Of a stretch of 42,463 nucleotides of DNA, positions 25,571-32,973 are shown one piece after another. The stretch is taken from positions 1 to 42,463 of the forward strand of contig SLRS01000050.1 in the NCBI GenBank assembly GCA_007130855.1. The letters run 5' to 3'. How positions within the stretch are numbered: position 1 is the stretch's first letter; every line of letters starts with the position of its first letter. The position numbers were made by a program, and so were the translations under genes. The notes under the pieces were generated by a model. It made no database searches and was not told where the DNA came from. It worked only from the letters and a program-made list of their open reading frames with translations. Origin of the DNA: Trueperaceae bacterium (GTDB lineage Bacteria > Deinococcota > Deinococci > Deinococcales > Trueperaceae).

Positions 25571-27057
25571 ACCGCTCGAGATCCGGGACCGGGAGCCCGC
25601 CGAACCTGCTGCTAATCATGACCGACCAGCAGCGCGCCGACACCATCACGCCCGGCGGGCCGTGCCTGACGCCCAACCTGCAGGCGCTCGCAGCCGGGGG
25701 GGCCGACTTCGCGCGCTGCTACGCCACCAACCCCATCTGCTCGCCCTCGCGCGGCAGCCTCTACACCGGCCTGCTGCCGCATGCGCACGGGATGACCGAC
25801 GTCACCCATGCGGTCGAGCCCACGCGCGCCGACCTGAAGCCGGGTCTGCCGTTCTGGAGCCGCACGCTGCACGAGGCGGGGTACCGCACCGGCCACTTCG
25901 GCAAGTGGCACGTGGAGCGCAGCGACGAGTTGGAGCGATTCGGCTTCGACGAGTACGAGGTCGACCTCCGTCTCACCGGGGTGCAGTCGTCGGACCTGCC
26001 GCTCGCCCCACGGGTGGCGGTGCTGCAGGACGGCTACCGCGAGTTCCTGCTCGCCGGCGTGAGCGACGAGCCGGCCAGCGCGAGCCGCGAGCGGTACCTG
26101 TTCGATCGCGGTATCGCCTTCCTGGAGGCGGCGTCGCGGGATCCACAGCGCCCCTGGGCGCTGGTGGTGAGCACCGAGGCGCCGCACGACCCCTACCTCG
26201 TGCCGCGCGAACTGTACGAGCGCTACGATCCCGACCGTCTGGAGTTGCCCGCCAGCGCCGCTGACGACCTGGCCGACCGGCCGGCCATCTACCGCAGGAT
26301 CCAGCGCACCTGGGACGCCCTCGATCGCGACGCCGTCGTGCAGGCTACGGCCTGCTACTACGCCGCCTGCTCGGGCATCGACGATCAGGTGGGTCGAATC
26401 CTGGCGGCGCTACGCGCGAGCGGCCAGGAGGACGACACGCTGGTGGTGTTCACGTCCGATCACGGCGACTACCTCGGCGCGCACGGCCTGTGGCTGAAGG
26501 GGGTGGCGCCGTTCGAGGAGGCCTACAAGGTGCCGCTGGTGCTGCGCGGCCCCGGGATCCCGCGCGGCCTGCAGGTGGACGCGCCCGTCAGCCTGCTCGA
26601 CCTGCCGCGAACCCTCGTGCGCCTGCTACTCGGGACGGACTTCGGCGGCCACGGTCGCGACCTCGGCCCGTGGCTGGAGGGCCGGGAGGGCGCCGGCGAG
26701 GCATTCGCGGAGTTCCACGGGCAGCGTCTGGGCTACAGCCAGCGCATCGTCTGGCGCGGCGCACACAAGTACGTGTTCAACGGCTTCGACTTCGACGAGC
26801 TCTACGATCTCGAGGCCGACCCGTTCGAGCAGCGCAACCTGGCAGCCGAGCCCGCCGCGCGGCCGCTCGCGCGCGCGCTCGCCGCGCGCATGTGGCAGGT
26901 GGTGCGCAGCACCGGCGACCGCACGCTGGGCGAGGCGCAGTACGGCATGTTCCGCTTCGCGCCGGTCGGTCCCGAGGGTGTGGACGAGGCGCCGGCCGAG
27001 ACGGCGGCCTCCGGGGCTGCCGCCGCGCGCGGCGACGGCGAGGAGGAGACGACATGA
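25567..27057 (+). CDS. Type I sulfatase (Cys-type), second copy
   Basis: A 496-residue sulfatase. NLLLIMTDQQRADT starts the metal site, Cys58 in PICSPSRGSLYTG matches the formylglycine signal CxPxR, and TSDHGDYLGAHGL completes the site with a following Lys (WLKG). No signal peptide is seen, as in the first sulfatase, so it is probably cytoplasmic. AGGAGGAG precedes the ATG at 25567. The two sulfatases differ much in sequence and are not a recent duplication, which suggests two sulfate positions or two sugars. The last 30 residues are Ala/Glu-rich and probably disordered. Confidence 0.87.
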   Translation: MNRSRSGTGSPPNLLLIMTDQQRADTITPGGPCLTPNLQALAAGGADFARCYATNPICSPSRGSLYTGLLPHAHGMTDVTHAVEPTRADLKPGLPFWSRTLHEAGYRTGHFGKWHVERSDELERFGFDEYEVDLRLTGVQSSDLPLAPRVAVLQDGYREFLLAGVSDEPASASRERYLFDRGIAFLEAASRDPQRPWALVVSTEAPHDPYLVPRELYERYDPDRLELPASAADDLADRPAIYRRIQRTWDALDRDAVVQATACYYAACSGIDDQVGRILAALRASGQEDDTLVVFTSDHGDYLGAHGLWLKGVAPFEEAYKVPLVLRGPGIPRGLQVDAPVSLLDLPRTLVRLLLGTDFGGHGRDLGPWLEGREGAGEAFAEFHGQRLGYSQRIVWRGAHKYVFNGFDFDELYDLEADPFEQRNLAAEPAARPLARALAARMWQVVRSTGDRTLGEAQYGMFRFAPVGPEGVDEAPAETAASGAAAARGDGEEETT

Positions 27058-27881
27058 ACGGCTTTTCGCTGCCGGACTTCCGGCTCGACGGCAAGGTGGC
27101 GGTGGTCACCGGCGGCACCGGCGTGCTCGGCAGCGTGATGGTGCGCGCGCTGGCCGCCTCGGGGGCGCGGGTCGCGGTGCTGGGCCGGCGCGCCGAGATG
27201 GCCGAGCACCTCGCCGCCGAGGTGCGCGCGGCCGGCGGCGAGGCACTCGCCACGCCGGCCGACGTGCTCGACACCGCTGGACTCGAAGCGGTGCGCGCGA
27301 CGTTGCTGGCGCGATGGGAGCGCATCGACCTGCTGGTGAACGCCGCCGGTGGCCACGAACCCGGCGCGGTGCTGACGCCGCAACAGACGTTCGTCGACCT
27401 CGACATGGGGGCGATGCGGAGGGTGATGGACCTGAACTTCTTCGGCACCTTCCTGCCGACGCAAGTCTTCGCCGCGCCGATGGCGGCGCGGAGCGCCGGA
27501 TCGATCGTCAACATCTCGTCGATGGCCGCCAGCCAGGCCGTCACCCGGGTCGCCGGCTACTCCGCCGCCAAGGCGGCGATCGACAACCTGACGCGCTGGC
27601 TGGCGGTGACCGTGGCCCGCCAGCACGGTCCAGGACTGCGCGTCAACGCGATCGCGCCGGGCTTCTTCGTGGCCGAGCAGAACCGCGCGCTGCTGCTCGA
27701 CGGCGACGGCAATCTCACCGAGCGGGGTGAGGCGATCATCCGCAACACCCCGATGGAGCGCTTCGGCGAGCCCGACGAGCTGCTCGGCGCCCTGCTGTGG
27801 CTGCTCAGCGACGCCAGCCGCTTCGTGACCGGCGCGGTGGTGCCGGTGGACGGCGGCTTCTCGGTCTTCTCGGGCGTCTAG
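27054..27881 (+). CDS. SDR oxidoreductase, second UxuB-like copy
   Basis: Short-chain dehydrogenase of 275 residues and a paralogue of the uxuB product at 6186-6998. TGGTGVLG is at 19-26, Ser155/156 in NISSMAAS, and Tyr169 and Lys173 in YSAAK. The stretches GLRVNAIAPGFFV and EQNR are shared with the first copy. It probably reduces a keto-uronate such as fructuronate or tagaturonate, or oxidises a related aldonate. A second copy under the transporter operon suggests a different stereoisomer or cofactor. The ATG overlaps the sulfatase stop (ATGA). Confidence 0.8.
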   Translation: MNGFSLPDFRLDGKVAVVTGGTGVLGSVMVRALAASGARVAVLGRRAEMAEHLAAEVRAAGGEALATPADVLDTAGLEAVRATLLARWERIDLLVNAAGGHEPGAVLTPQQTFVDLDMGAMRRVMDLNFFGTFLPTQVFAAPMAARSAGSIVNISSMAASQAVTRVAGYSAAKAAIDNLTRWLAVTVARQHGPGLRVNAIAPGFFVAEQNRALLLDGDGNLTERGEAIIRNTPMERFGEPDELLGALLWLLSDASRFVTGAVVPVDGGFSVFSGV

Positions 27882-27900
27882 GCGTCGGAAGGGGTCTCGC

Positions 27901-29400
27901 ATGCGCTGGTACTGGGGCGACCTGCACGCCCACTGCGCAGTCAGCTACGGCTTCGGCAGCGCCGAACGCGCTCTGGCGAACGCCGCGCAGCAGCTCGACT
28001 TCTGCAGCATCACCGGGCACGCCTTCTGGCCCGACATGCCCACCGACATCGAGCGCAACGACGCCACCATGCTCAAGCACTTCGGCGGCTTCGCCAAGCT
28101 GCGGCTGTTCTGGCCGCAGCTCCTCGAGGCGCAGGCGGCCGCCGCCGCGGGCGGCGAGCTCACCACCTTGCCGAGTTACGAGTGGCACTCGATGCGCTAC
28201 GGCGACCACAACTGCTACGCGGCTTCGTCCGAACTGCCGCTGCTCGACGCCCACACGCCCGCCGAGCTCGAGGCCAAGCTGCGCGCCGCCGGCGTCGACC
28301 CGCTGGTGCTGCCGCATCACATCGGCTACGCCAGCGGCTGGCGCGGGATCGACTGGAGCGTGTTCGATGCGCGCCGCTCGCCGGTGCTGGAGATCTTCTC
28401 CAGCCATGGCGCCTCGGAGGCCGACGACGCGCCCTACCCGTACGACGAGAACATGGGCTTCCGGAACGGTGCCTCCACCGCGCGAGCGGGGCTGATGGCC
28501 GGCCACCGCTTCGGTTTCCAGGCCGGGACCGACAGCCACGACGGCTACCCGGGCCACTACGGGCACGGCCGGGTCGGGGTGCTGGCGGACGGCGCTGGCC
28601 GCGCGCAGCTCGTCGAGGCGCTCCGCGCACGCCGCACCGTCGCCTCCACCGGGCCCAAGGTGGAACTCGACTTCGAGCTCGACGGCGCCGGGATCGGCGC
28701 GTCGGTACGGCGCCGCGACACCATGCACCTGCACGTGGACCTGCGCGCCACCGACACGGTCGTCCGGCTCGAGCTCGTCGAGGGCGACCGGCACGGCTGG
28801 CGTCTGCGTCCGCTGAGCGTGGTGCCCGCCTCGTCGCGCTGCGAGCCCGGTCGACACCAGGTGAGGGTGGAGACCGGCTGGGGGCGGCACGGCACCATCT
28901 CGCATTGGCAGGTGGAGGCGCGCGTGCGGCGTGGCCGGCTGCTCGGCGCGACGCCGTACTTCCGCTACGCCGGCTACGGCAACGACGAGCACGAGCCGAC
29001 CGAGCGCGTGCTCGAGCGCAGCGAGGAGCACGTGACCTGGTGCTGCCACGCCCGGGCCGTGCCTGCGGGGACGGCCGGCGGGAGCCATCACGCCGCTGGC
29101 GGACCGCAGACGATGCTGCTCGAGGTCGAGGGCGACGCGGACACCAGACTCGACGTACGCAGCGAGGCGGGCAGCTGGACGATGACGTTGCCGCAGCTCC
29201 TGACGGCTTCGCAGGGGCGCTTCGTGGGCGGCCTCGCCAGCCCGGCCCTGGTGGTCCAGCGCGCGGCGCCGGAGCGCGAGTGGGCGCTCGTGCTCGACGA
29301 GCGCATCACGCCGCCGGAGGCGGGTTCGGGCTTCGTCTACCTGCGCCTGCTGCAGGCCGATGGGCAGGCGGCCTGGGCGAGCCCGGTGTTCTTGGACTGA
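27901..29400 (+). CDS. PHP/DUF3604-like metal-dependent hydrolase
   Basis: A 499-residue protein. The first half resembles PHP-type or DUF3604 metal hydrolases: GDLHAHCAVSYGFGSAE (about 6-22), ITGHAFWPDMP, a PSYEWHS Glu/His site, VLPHHIGYASGW, and a QAGTDSHDGYPGHYGHG stretch near 205. These supply many His and Asp ligands. The second half (from about 250) is beta-rich with no motif I recognise and may bind carbohydrate. No signal peptide is seen. GGAAGGGG precedes the ATG. It ends the long operon, 19 bases after the SDR gene. Function is unknown; a phosphoesterase or a novel sugar-active hydrolase would fit. Confidence 0.65.
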   Translation: MRWYWGDLHAHCAVSYGFGSAERALANAAQQLDFCSITGHAFWPDMPTDIERNDATMLKHFGGFAKLRLFWPQLLEAQAAAAAGGELTTLPSYEWHSMRYGDHNCYAASSELPLLDAHTPAELEAKLRAAGVDPLVLPHHIGYASGWRGIDWSVFDARRSPVLEIFSSHGASEADDAPYPYDENMGFRNGASTARAGLMAGHRFGFQAGTDSHDGYPGHYGHGRVGVLADGAGRAQLVEALRARRTVASTGPKVELDFELDGAGIGASVRRRDTMHLHVDLRATDTVVRLELVEGDRHGWRLRPLSVVPASSRCEPGRHQVRVETGWGRHGTISHWQVEARVRRGRLLGATPYFRYAGYGNDEHEPTERVLERSEEHVTWCCHARAVPAGTAGGSHHAAGGPQTMLLEVEGDADTRLDVRSEAGSWTMTLPQLLTASQGRFVGGLASPALVVQRAAPEREWALVLDERITPPEAGSGFVYLRLLQADGQAAWASPVFLD

Positions 29401-29413
29401 TGCGCGCGAGCGG

Positions 29414-29448
29414 CATGTGTCGCGACATGTGTCGTATGATGGGCGACA
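29414..29448 (+). promoter_or_regulatory. Promoter and repeat operator of the toxin-antitoxin pair
   Basis: A 9-base direct repeat CATGTGTCG occurs at 29414-29422 and 29426-29434. TGTCGCGACA (29418-29427) is a perfect palindrome, and TGTCG (29430-29434) pairs again with CGACA (29444-29448). Between the last two lies TATGAT (29435-29440), a good -10. Repeated TGTCG half-sites over a promoter fit autoregulation by the antitoxin's DNA-binding domain. Confidence 0.6.
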
Positions 29449-29464
29449 GAAGGCGAGGTGGTTT

Positions 29465-29917
29465 GTGGGTAACGCGGTGTTCAGCTATACTCCCGACGCA
29501 CCGGACGCGACTCCGTGGGAGGCAGCGTTGGGGCTTACGTCACGCTCTCGCTTGGCGCGCATGGGTCAAGCGCAGACCGGTCTGCCGGTCGCTGCGTTCG
29601 CACGCTTCGCGAAGGTCAGTGGAGTACCGCGCGATGCGCTCGCCGCGACGATCCACATCACGCTACGCACCGTGCAACGCCGCCAAGACGACACCGGACG
29701 TCTGAGCGCGAATGCCTCGGAGCGCCTGGTGCGGCTCGCTGAGTTGTACGCGCGGGCCTCCGTCGTGACGGGAAGCGACGCCCTCGCCAAGCAGTGGATG
29801 CAGACCCCGAGAGAAGCCTTCGGCGGGAGGACGCCCTTCGAAATGGCCGCGAGCGAACTCGGTGCTCGCGAGGTGGAGGACCTGCTGCTCCGTGTTGAGC
29901 ACGGAGTCTTCTTCTGA
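29465..29917 (+). CDS. Xre/MbcA/ParS-type antitoxin (DUF2384)
   Basis: About 150 residues. The C-terminal half matches the toxin-binding DUF2384 domain: SANASERLVRLAELYARA, a WMQTPREAFGG segment, TPFEMAASELGAREVEDLL and a GVFF ending. The middle (about 55-80, VPRDALAATIHITLRTVQRR) is the Xre-like helix-turn-helix. The GTG at 29465 gives a normal-sized protein. The open frame back to 29360 overlaps the previous gene and crosses the promoter. The pair neutralises RES-domain toxins and usually represses its own operon. It directly precedes and overlaps the RES gene. Confidence 0.88.
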   Translation: MGNAVFSYTPDAPDATPWEAALGLTSRSRLARMGQAQTGLPVAAFARFAKVSGVPRDALAATIHITLRTVQRRQDDTGRLSANASERLVRLAELYARASVVTGSDALAKQWMQTPREAFGGRTPFEMAASELGAREVEDLLLRVEHGVFF

Positions 29918-30375
29918 GGGCGTGGCGGCTGGTCGCCCCTAGGTGGGCCGATGCTGCCTTCGACGGAACCGGGGCGAGCCGGGCTGGAGGGCGGTGGAAC
30001 TCCACGGGCGTTCGCGTCGTCTACCTCGGTGGCAGCCTCGCGCTCGCCGCCCTCGAGCTCCTTGCGCATATCGACTACCACCAGGCCCTGCGTGACTACG
30101 TAGCGATCCCCGTCGACTTCGACGAGGCGCTCCTCCTCACGATCGACGAAGGTGACCTTCCCCAACAGTGGCAGACGCCCGACGGCCTGCCATACACGCA
30201 GGCATTGGGAGATGCGTGGATAGACCAGCGACCGTCAGCGTTGCTGGGCGTGCCGAGTCGGGTGATACCGGCCGAGCGCAACTACCTGCTCAACCCCGAC
30301 CACCCACATGCTCGCCAGGTCGTGATTGGCGCGCCACGCTCGTTCCGGTACGACCCCGCGCTGCTGAAGCGTTGA
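29914..30375 (+). CDS. RES-domain toxin (NAD+-degrading), probable CTG start
   Basis: A 153-residue RES-domain protein, the toxin partner of Xre/DUF2384 antitoxins. Known members deplete NAD+. The first residues RAWRLVAPRWADAAFDGTGA are followed by GGRWNSTGVRVVYL and ALELLAH. The likely catalytic Arg27, Tyr37 and Glu48 keep the 10- and 11-residue spacing of Arg31, Tyr41 and Glu52 in the Pseudomonas putida enzyme, from memory. Later come VPSRVIPAERNYLLNPDHP and an intact end. The frame has no ATG, GTG or TTG between the in-frame stop at about 29895 and the conserved start. CTG at 29914 overlaps the antitoxin stop as CTGA and has GGAG at 29903-29906, 7 bases upstream. Simple start-codon rules would miss this gene. 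Confidence 0.88.
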   Translation: MRAWRLVAPRWADAAFDGTGASRAGGRWNSTGVRVVYLGGSLALAALELLAHIDYHQALRDYVAIPVDFDEALLLTIDEGDLPQQWQTPDGLPYTQALGDAWIDQRPSALLGVPSRVIPAERNYLLNPDHPHARQVVIGAPRSFRYDPALLKR

Positions 30376-30441
30376 ACGCCAGGCCGTTGCACGCCAGCTC
30401 GGCAGGCGCTGTGAGGCGGTTGCACGAAGACGCGCAGCTGC

Positions 30442-31644
30442 TCAGCCGCCGTCGTCGAACCCGAGCGCTCCCACCTCCGGTACGCCCAGGTCAGGATGTA
30501 CCAGCACCACGCGCCCCCCCTGCACCACGAGCAGCGCCTGGTCGAGCGCGCGGGGGTCGCGCAGGGGGTTGCCGTGCACCACCAGCAGGTCGGCCTTGGC
30601 GCCGGGAGCCAACGTGCCGATGTCGTCGCGGCGCAACAGCCGTGCGGCGCCAGCGGTGGCGGCGCGCAGGGCGTCGGTCGGTGTCAGGCCACTGGCCGCG
30701 AGCAGCTGGACCTCGAGCGGCAGCGAGCCGTGGCGGTAATCGGTGCCCGCGACGATGGCGACACCTGCGTCGTACGCGCGACGGACGCTGGCGGAGTGGA
30801 CCTCCTCGGCGCGCTGCGCCGTGGCCTGAACGTCCGCCGGCGGCCGAACCCCCGCCACGGCGACGCCCTCGGCGACGAGACGCACCACCGTCCTGGTCGG
30901 CACCAAGGTGGTGCCGCGCGCCACCATCGCTGTGATCGTCGCCGCGTCGAGCCAGTAGCCGTGCTCGAGCGAGTCGACGCCGGCCTCGACTGCCGCGCGC
31001 ACACCTGGGCCGGCCACGGCGTGGGCGGCCACCGGCACGCCGGCGGCGTGCGCCACCTCGACGACGGCCGCGATCACGTCGGGCGCGAGCTGCTGAGCGG
31101 CGGGTCCGGCGCCAGGCGTGCTGAGGCCCGCGGTCACCATCAGCTTCACCCAGTCGACACCCTCGTCGATCAGCCGCTCGGCTGCCCGCCGGGCGGCGCG
31201 CACCCCGTCCACCTGGTGTCCCATGAAGGCGCAGTGACCGTCCACGGCCACGATCGGCCTGCCGGCCAGCAGGTAGCGCGGGCCGAGCGCGAGGCCCTCG
31301 TCGAAGGCCTGGCGCAGTTGCAGGTCGAGCCCATCGGGGGCGCCCAGGTCGCGCACGGTGGTGACCCCGGCCCGCAACTGAGCGCGGGCGTTGCGGGTCA
31401 TGCGCAGGATGCGCAGTCCCGGCGGCAGCGCCTGCTCGGCGAGGTCGGTGTGGCTGATCGCCAGGTGCACGTGCGCGTCGATCAGGCCAGGGAGGAGGGT
31501 GACGTCGTGGGCGCTCAGGTCGAGATGGGGGGCACCAGGCTGGCCGTGAGCGGCGATCGCGTCACCCGCGACGTGCAGGGTGTGGCGACCGCGCCGGTGA
31601 TCGCGGCCGTCGAAGCGGGCTGGGGTGCTGAGGCTGAAGGCCAC
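30442..31644 (-). CDS. Metal-dependent amidohydrolase (imidazolonepropionase/prolidase-like)
   Basis: A 400-residue amidohydrolase-superfamily enzyme. The HxH motif is in LIDAHVHLA (about 54-62), the bridging Lys in WVKLMVTAG, further His in VAAHAVAG and SLEHGYW, and the catalytic Asp in AGTDYRHG. This pattern is common in Xaa-Pro/Xaa-Arg dipeptidases and related cyclic-imide or lactone hydrolases. The GTG at 31644 is the first start in frame after the RraA stop, with AAGGCGAAG upstream, but the exact start is uncertain. It is the last gene of the FadR-SnoaL-RraA run. In that setting a lactone or amide of a sugar acid may be the substrate, which is speculative. Confidence 0.75.
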   Translation of the reverse strand: MAFSLSTPARFDGRDHRRGRHTLHVAGDAIAAHGQPGAPHLDLSAHDVTLLPGLIDAHVHLAISHTDLAEQALPPGLRILRMTRNARAQLRAGVTTVRDLGAPDGLDLQLRQAFDEGLALGPRYLLAGRPIVAVDGHCAFMGHQVDGVRAARRAAERLIDEGVDWVKLMVTAGLSTPGAGPAAQQLAPDVIAAVVEVAHAAGVPVAAHAVAGPGVRAAVEAGVDSLEHGYWLDAATITAMVARGTTLVPTRTVVRLVAEGVAVAGVRPPADVQATAQRAEEVHSASVRRAYDAGVAIVAGTDYRHGSLPLEVQLLAASGLTPTDALRAATAGAARLLRRDDIGTLAPGAKADLLVVHGNPLRDPRALDQALLVVQGGRVVLVHPDLGVPEVGALGFDDGG

Positions 31645-31685
31645 GCGGCCGTCTTCGCCTTCCCGGCCGACGTGCCGTCGGACGC

Positions 31686-32414
31686 TCAGGCGCCGGCGTC
31701 CCGATCGGCCTCGTAGCGGCGCCGGCTGGCGGCGTCCATGGGGTAGGTCCCCTCGATGGGCCGACCCGCCAGGATCTGGCGTTCGATCCAGCCCTCCTCG
31801 GCCTCCTTGTCGTGGGCGGCCTGGGCGACTTCGTCGGTGATGGCGCGCGGGATCACCACCACGCCCTCGTCGTCGCCTACCAAGACGTCGCCGGGCCGCA
31901 CCTGCACGCCGCCGCAGGTGATGGTCAGGTCGAGGTCCTCGGGGTGATGGGCGATGAGGTTGGTGTTGGCGTTCATCCCGTTGGCGTAGCTCGGGAGATC
32001 GAGGCCGGCGATGAACGGTGTGTCCCGGAACGGACCATCACTGACGATGCCGGCCGCGCCGCGCACCATCATGCGGGCCACGAGCATGCCGCCCATCGTG
32101 CCGCACGACGTGTCCTCGCGCGCCTCGATCACCAGCACCTGGCCCGGCTCGATCTCGTCGGCGATGCGTCGCTGAGGGTTGTCGGGGCGCTGCCAGGCCG
32201 CGAGCGTGTCGAGGTCCTCGCGTGCGGCTACGTAGCGCAGCGTGCGCGCCACCCCGACCATCCGCCGACCGCCTGGCCGGAGGCGCCGGCTGGAGCGCAC
32301 CACGCGCGAACGGAAGCCATGCTGGTAGAGCACCGTGGCCAGCGTCGCGCTGCCCACGAGCAGCAGCCGCTCGACCACCGCGGTGGCTACGGGTTGCGTC
32401 GGCGAGGCGCTCAT
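31686..32414 (-). CDS. RraA-like protein (aldolase/decarboxylase type)
   Basis: A 242-residue RraA-family protein. In bacteria the family includes class II aldolases and decarboxylases that cut 4-hydroxy-4-methyl-2-oxoglutarate or oxaloacetate to pyruvate, besides the RNase E regulator. The key GGMLVARMMVRGAAGIVSDG stretch, with a following Arg-Asp, holds the magnesium and pyruvate-binding residues. GDVLVGDDEGVVVIP is the second family block. The presence of these residues supports an enzyme, not an RNase regulator. The ATG at 32414 overlaps the SnoaL-like stop (ATGA). Near a uronate oxidation operon, cleavage of a keto-acid intermediate is plausible. Confidence 0.82.
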   Translation of the reverse strand: MSASPTQPVATAVVERLLLVGSATLATVLYQHGFRSRVVRSSRRLRPGGRRMVGVARTLRYVAAREDLDTLAAWQRPDNPQRRIADEIEPGQVLVIEAREDTSCGTMGGMLVARMMVRGAAGIVSDGPFRDTPFIAGLDLPSYANGMNANTNLIAHHPEDLDLTITCGGVQVRPGDVLVGDDEGVVVIPRAITDEVAQAAHDKEAEEGWIERQILAGRPIEGTYPMDAASRRRYEADRDAGA

Positions 32415-32917
32415 CGTGGCTGCTCGCGCGCGAGGTTGCGCTCGCGTTCGGCGCGCGTCACGGCGTCCAACGCCGGCGGCTCGAGCGGGTAGGCGCGCCC
32501 GGCATAGTCGAAGCCCTCGAGTTCGTTGGCGGCCCGGGCAGGGTCGCGCGGCGAGGCGTAGTGCGCCCAGATGTGGGTGATCATGCCGGCGTCATCGAAC
32601 TCGTACCACTCCGAGCCGCGGATGTGCTCGCCGGCCTCGGGCTTGAAGTGGGTCCACTCGACCACCAGCTCGCGGCCGTCGCAGACCATACGGTCGATCG
32701 TCCAGCGCGAGCCAAGGTCGCGCACGAAGCCGATCCACAAGTCGGCGATCGCGTCACGCCCGTGGTATGGGCCGTGCGCCCCCGGCGGGAAGTAGTGGGT
32801 GCACGAGGGCGTCAGGACCTGCGCGAAGCGCTCGCGACTGGCGCTGTTGCAGGCCTCGAAGTAGCCCCGCACCGTGTGCATCAACTGGCTTCGGCGGGTC
32901 TCGTCGATGGTGCTCAT
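32411..32917 (-). CDS. SnoaL/NTF2-like protein
   Basis: A 168-residue protein of the SnoaL-like NTF2 fold: an N-terminal helix pair (YFEACNSASRERFAQVL), the HYFPPG segment, HGRDAIADLW and a terminal sheet (EWYEFDDAGMITHIWAHY). Members are cyclases, isomerases, dehydratases or simple ligand binders. It carries several His, Asp and Glu in the expected pocket. AGGAGG lies before ATG 32917. It is cotranscribed with the FadR-type regulator and the RraA-like gene, so it probably acts on the same metabolite. No closer function can be given. Confidence 0.75.
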   Translation of the reverse strand: MSTIDETRRSQLMHTVRGYFEACNSASRERFAQVLTPSCTHYFPPGAHGPYHGRDAIADLWIGFVRDLGSRWTIDRMVCDGRELVVEWTHFKPEAGEHIRGSEWYEFDDAGMITHIWAHYASPRDPARAANELEGFDYAGRAYPLEPPALDAVTRAERERNLAREQPR

Positions 32918-32973
32918 CGTGCCTCCTCGGTAGCGGCCGCTGTCGACCGCGTAGGGCGTCGAACCCCATGCGC

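Noticed and set aside
29895-29940. Frameshift or decayed start in the RES toxin gene
   Set aside because: The whole RES domain is in one frame with catalytic residues and C-terminus intact, so an unusual start codon explains it better than decay.
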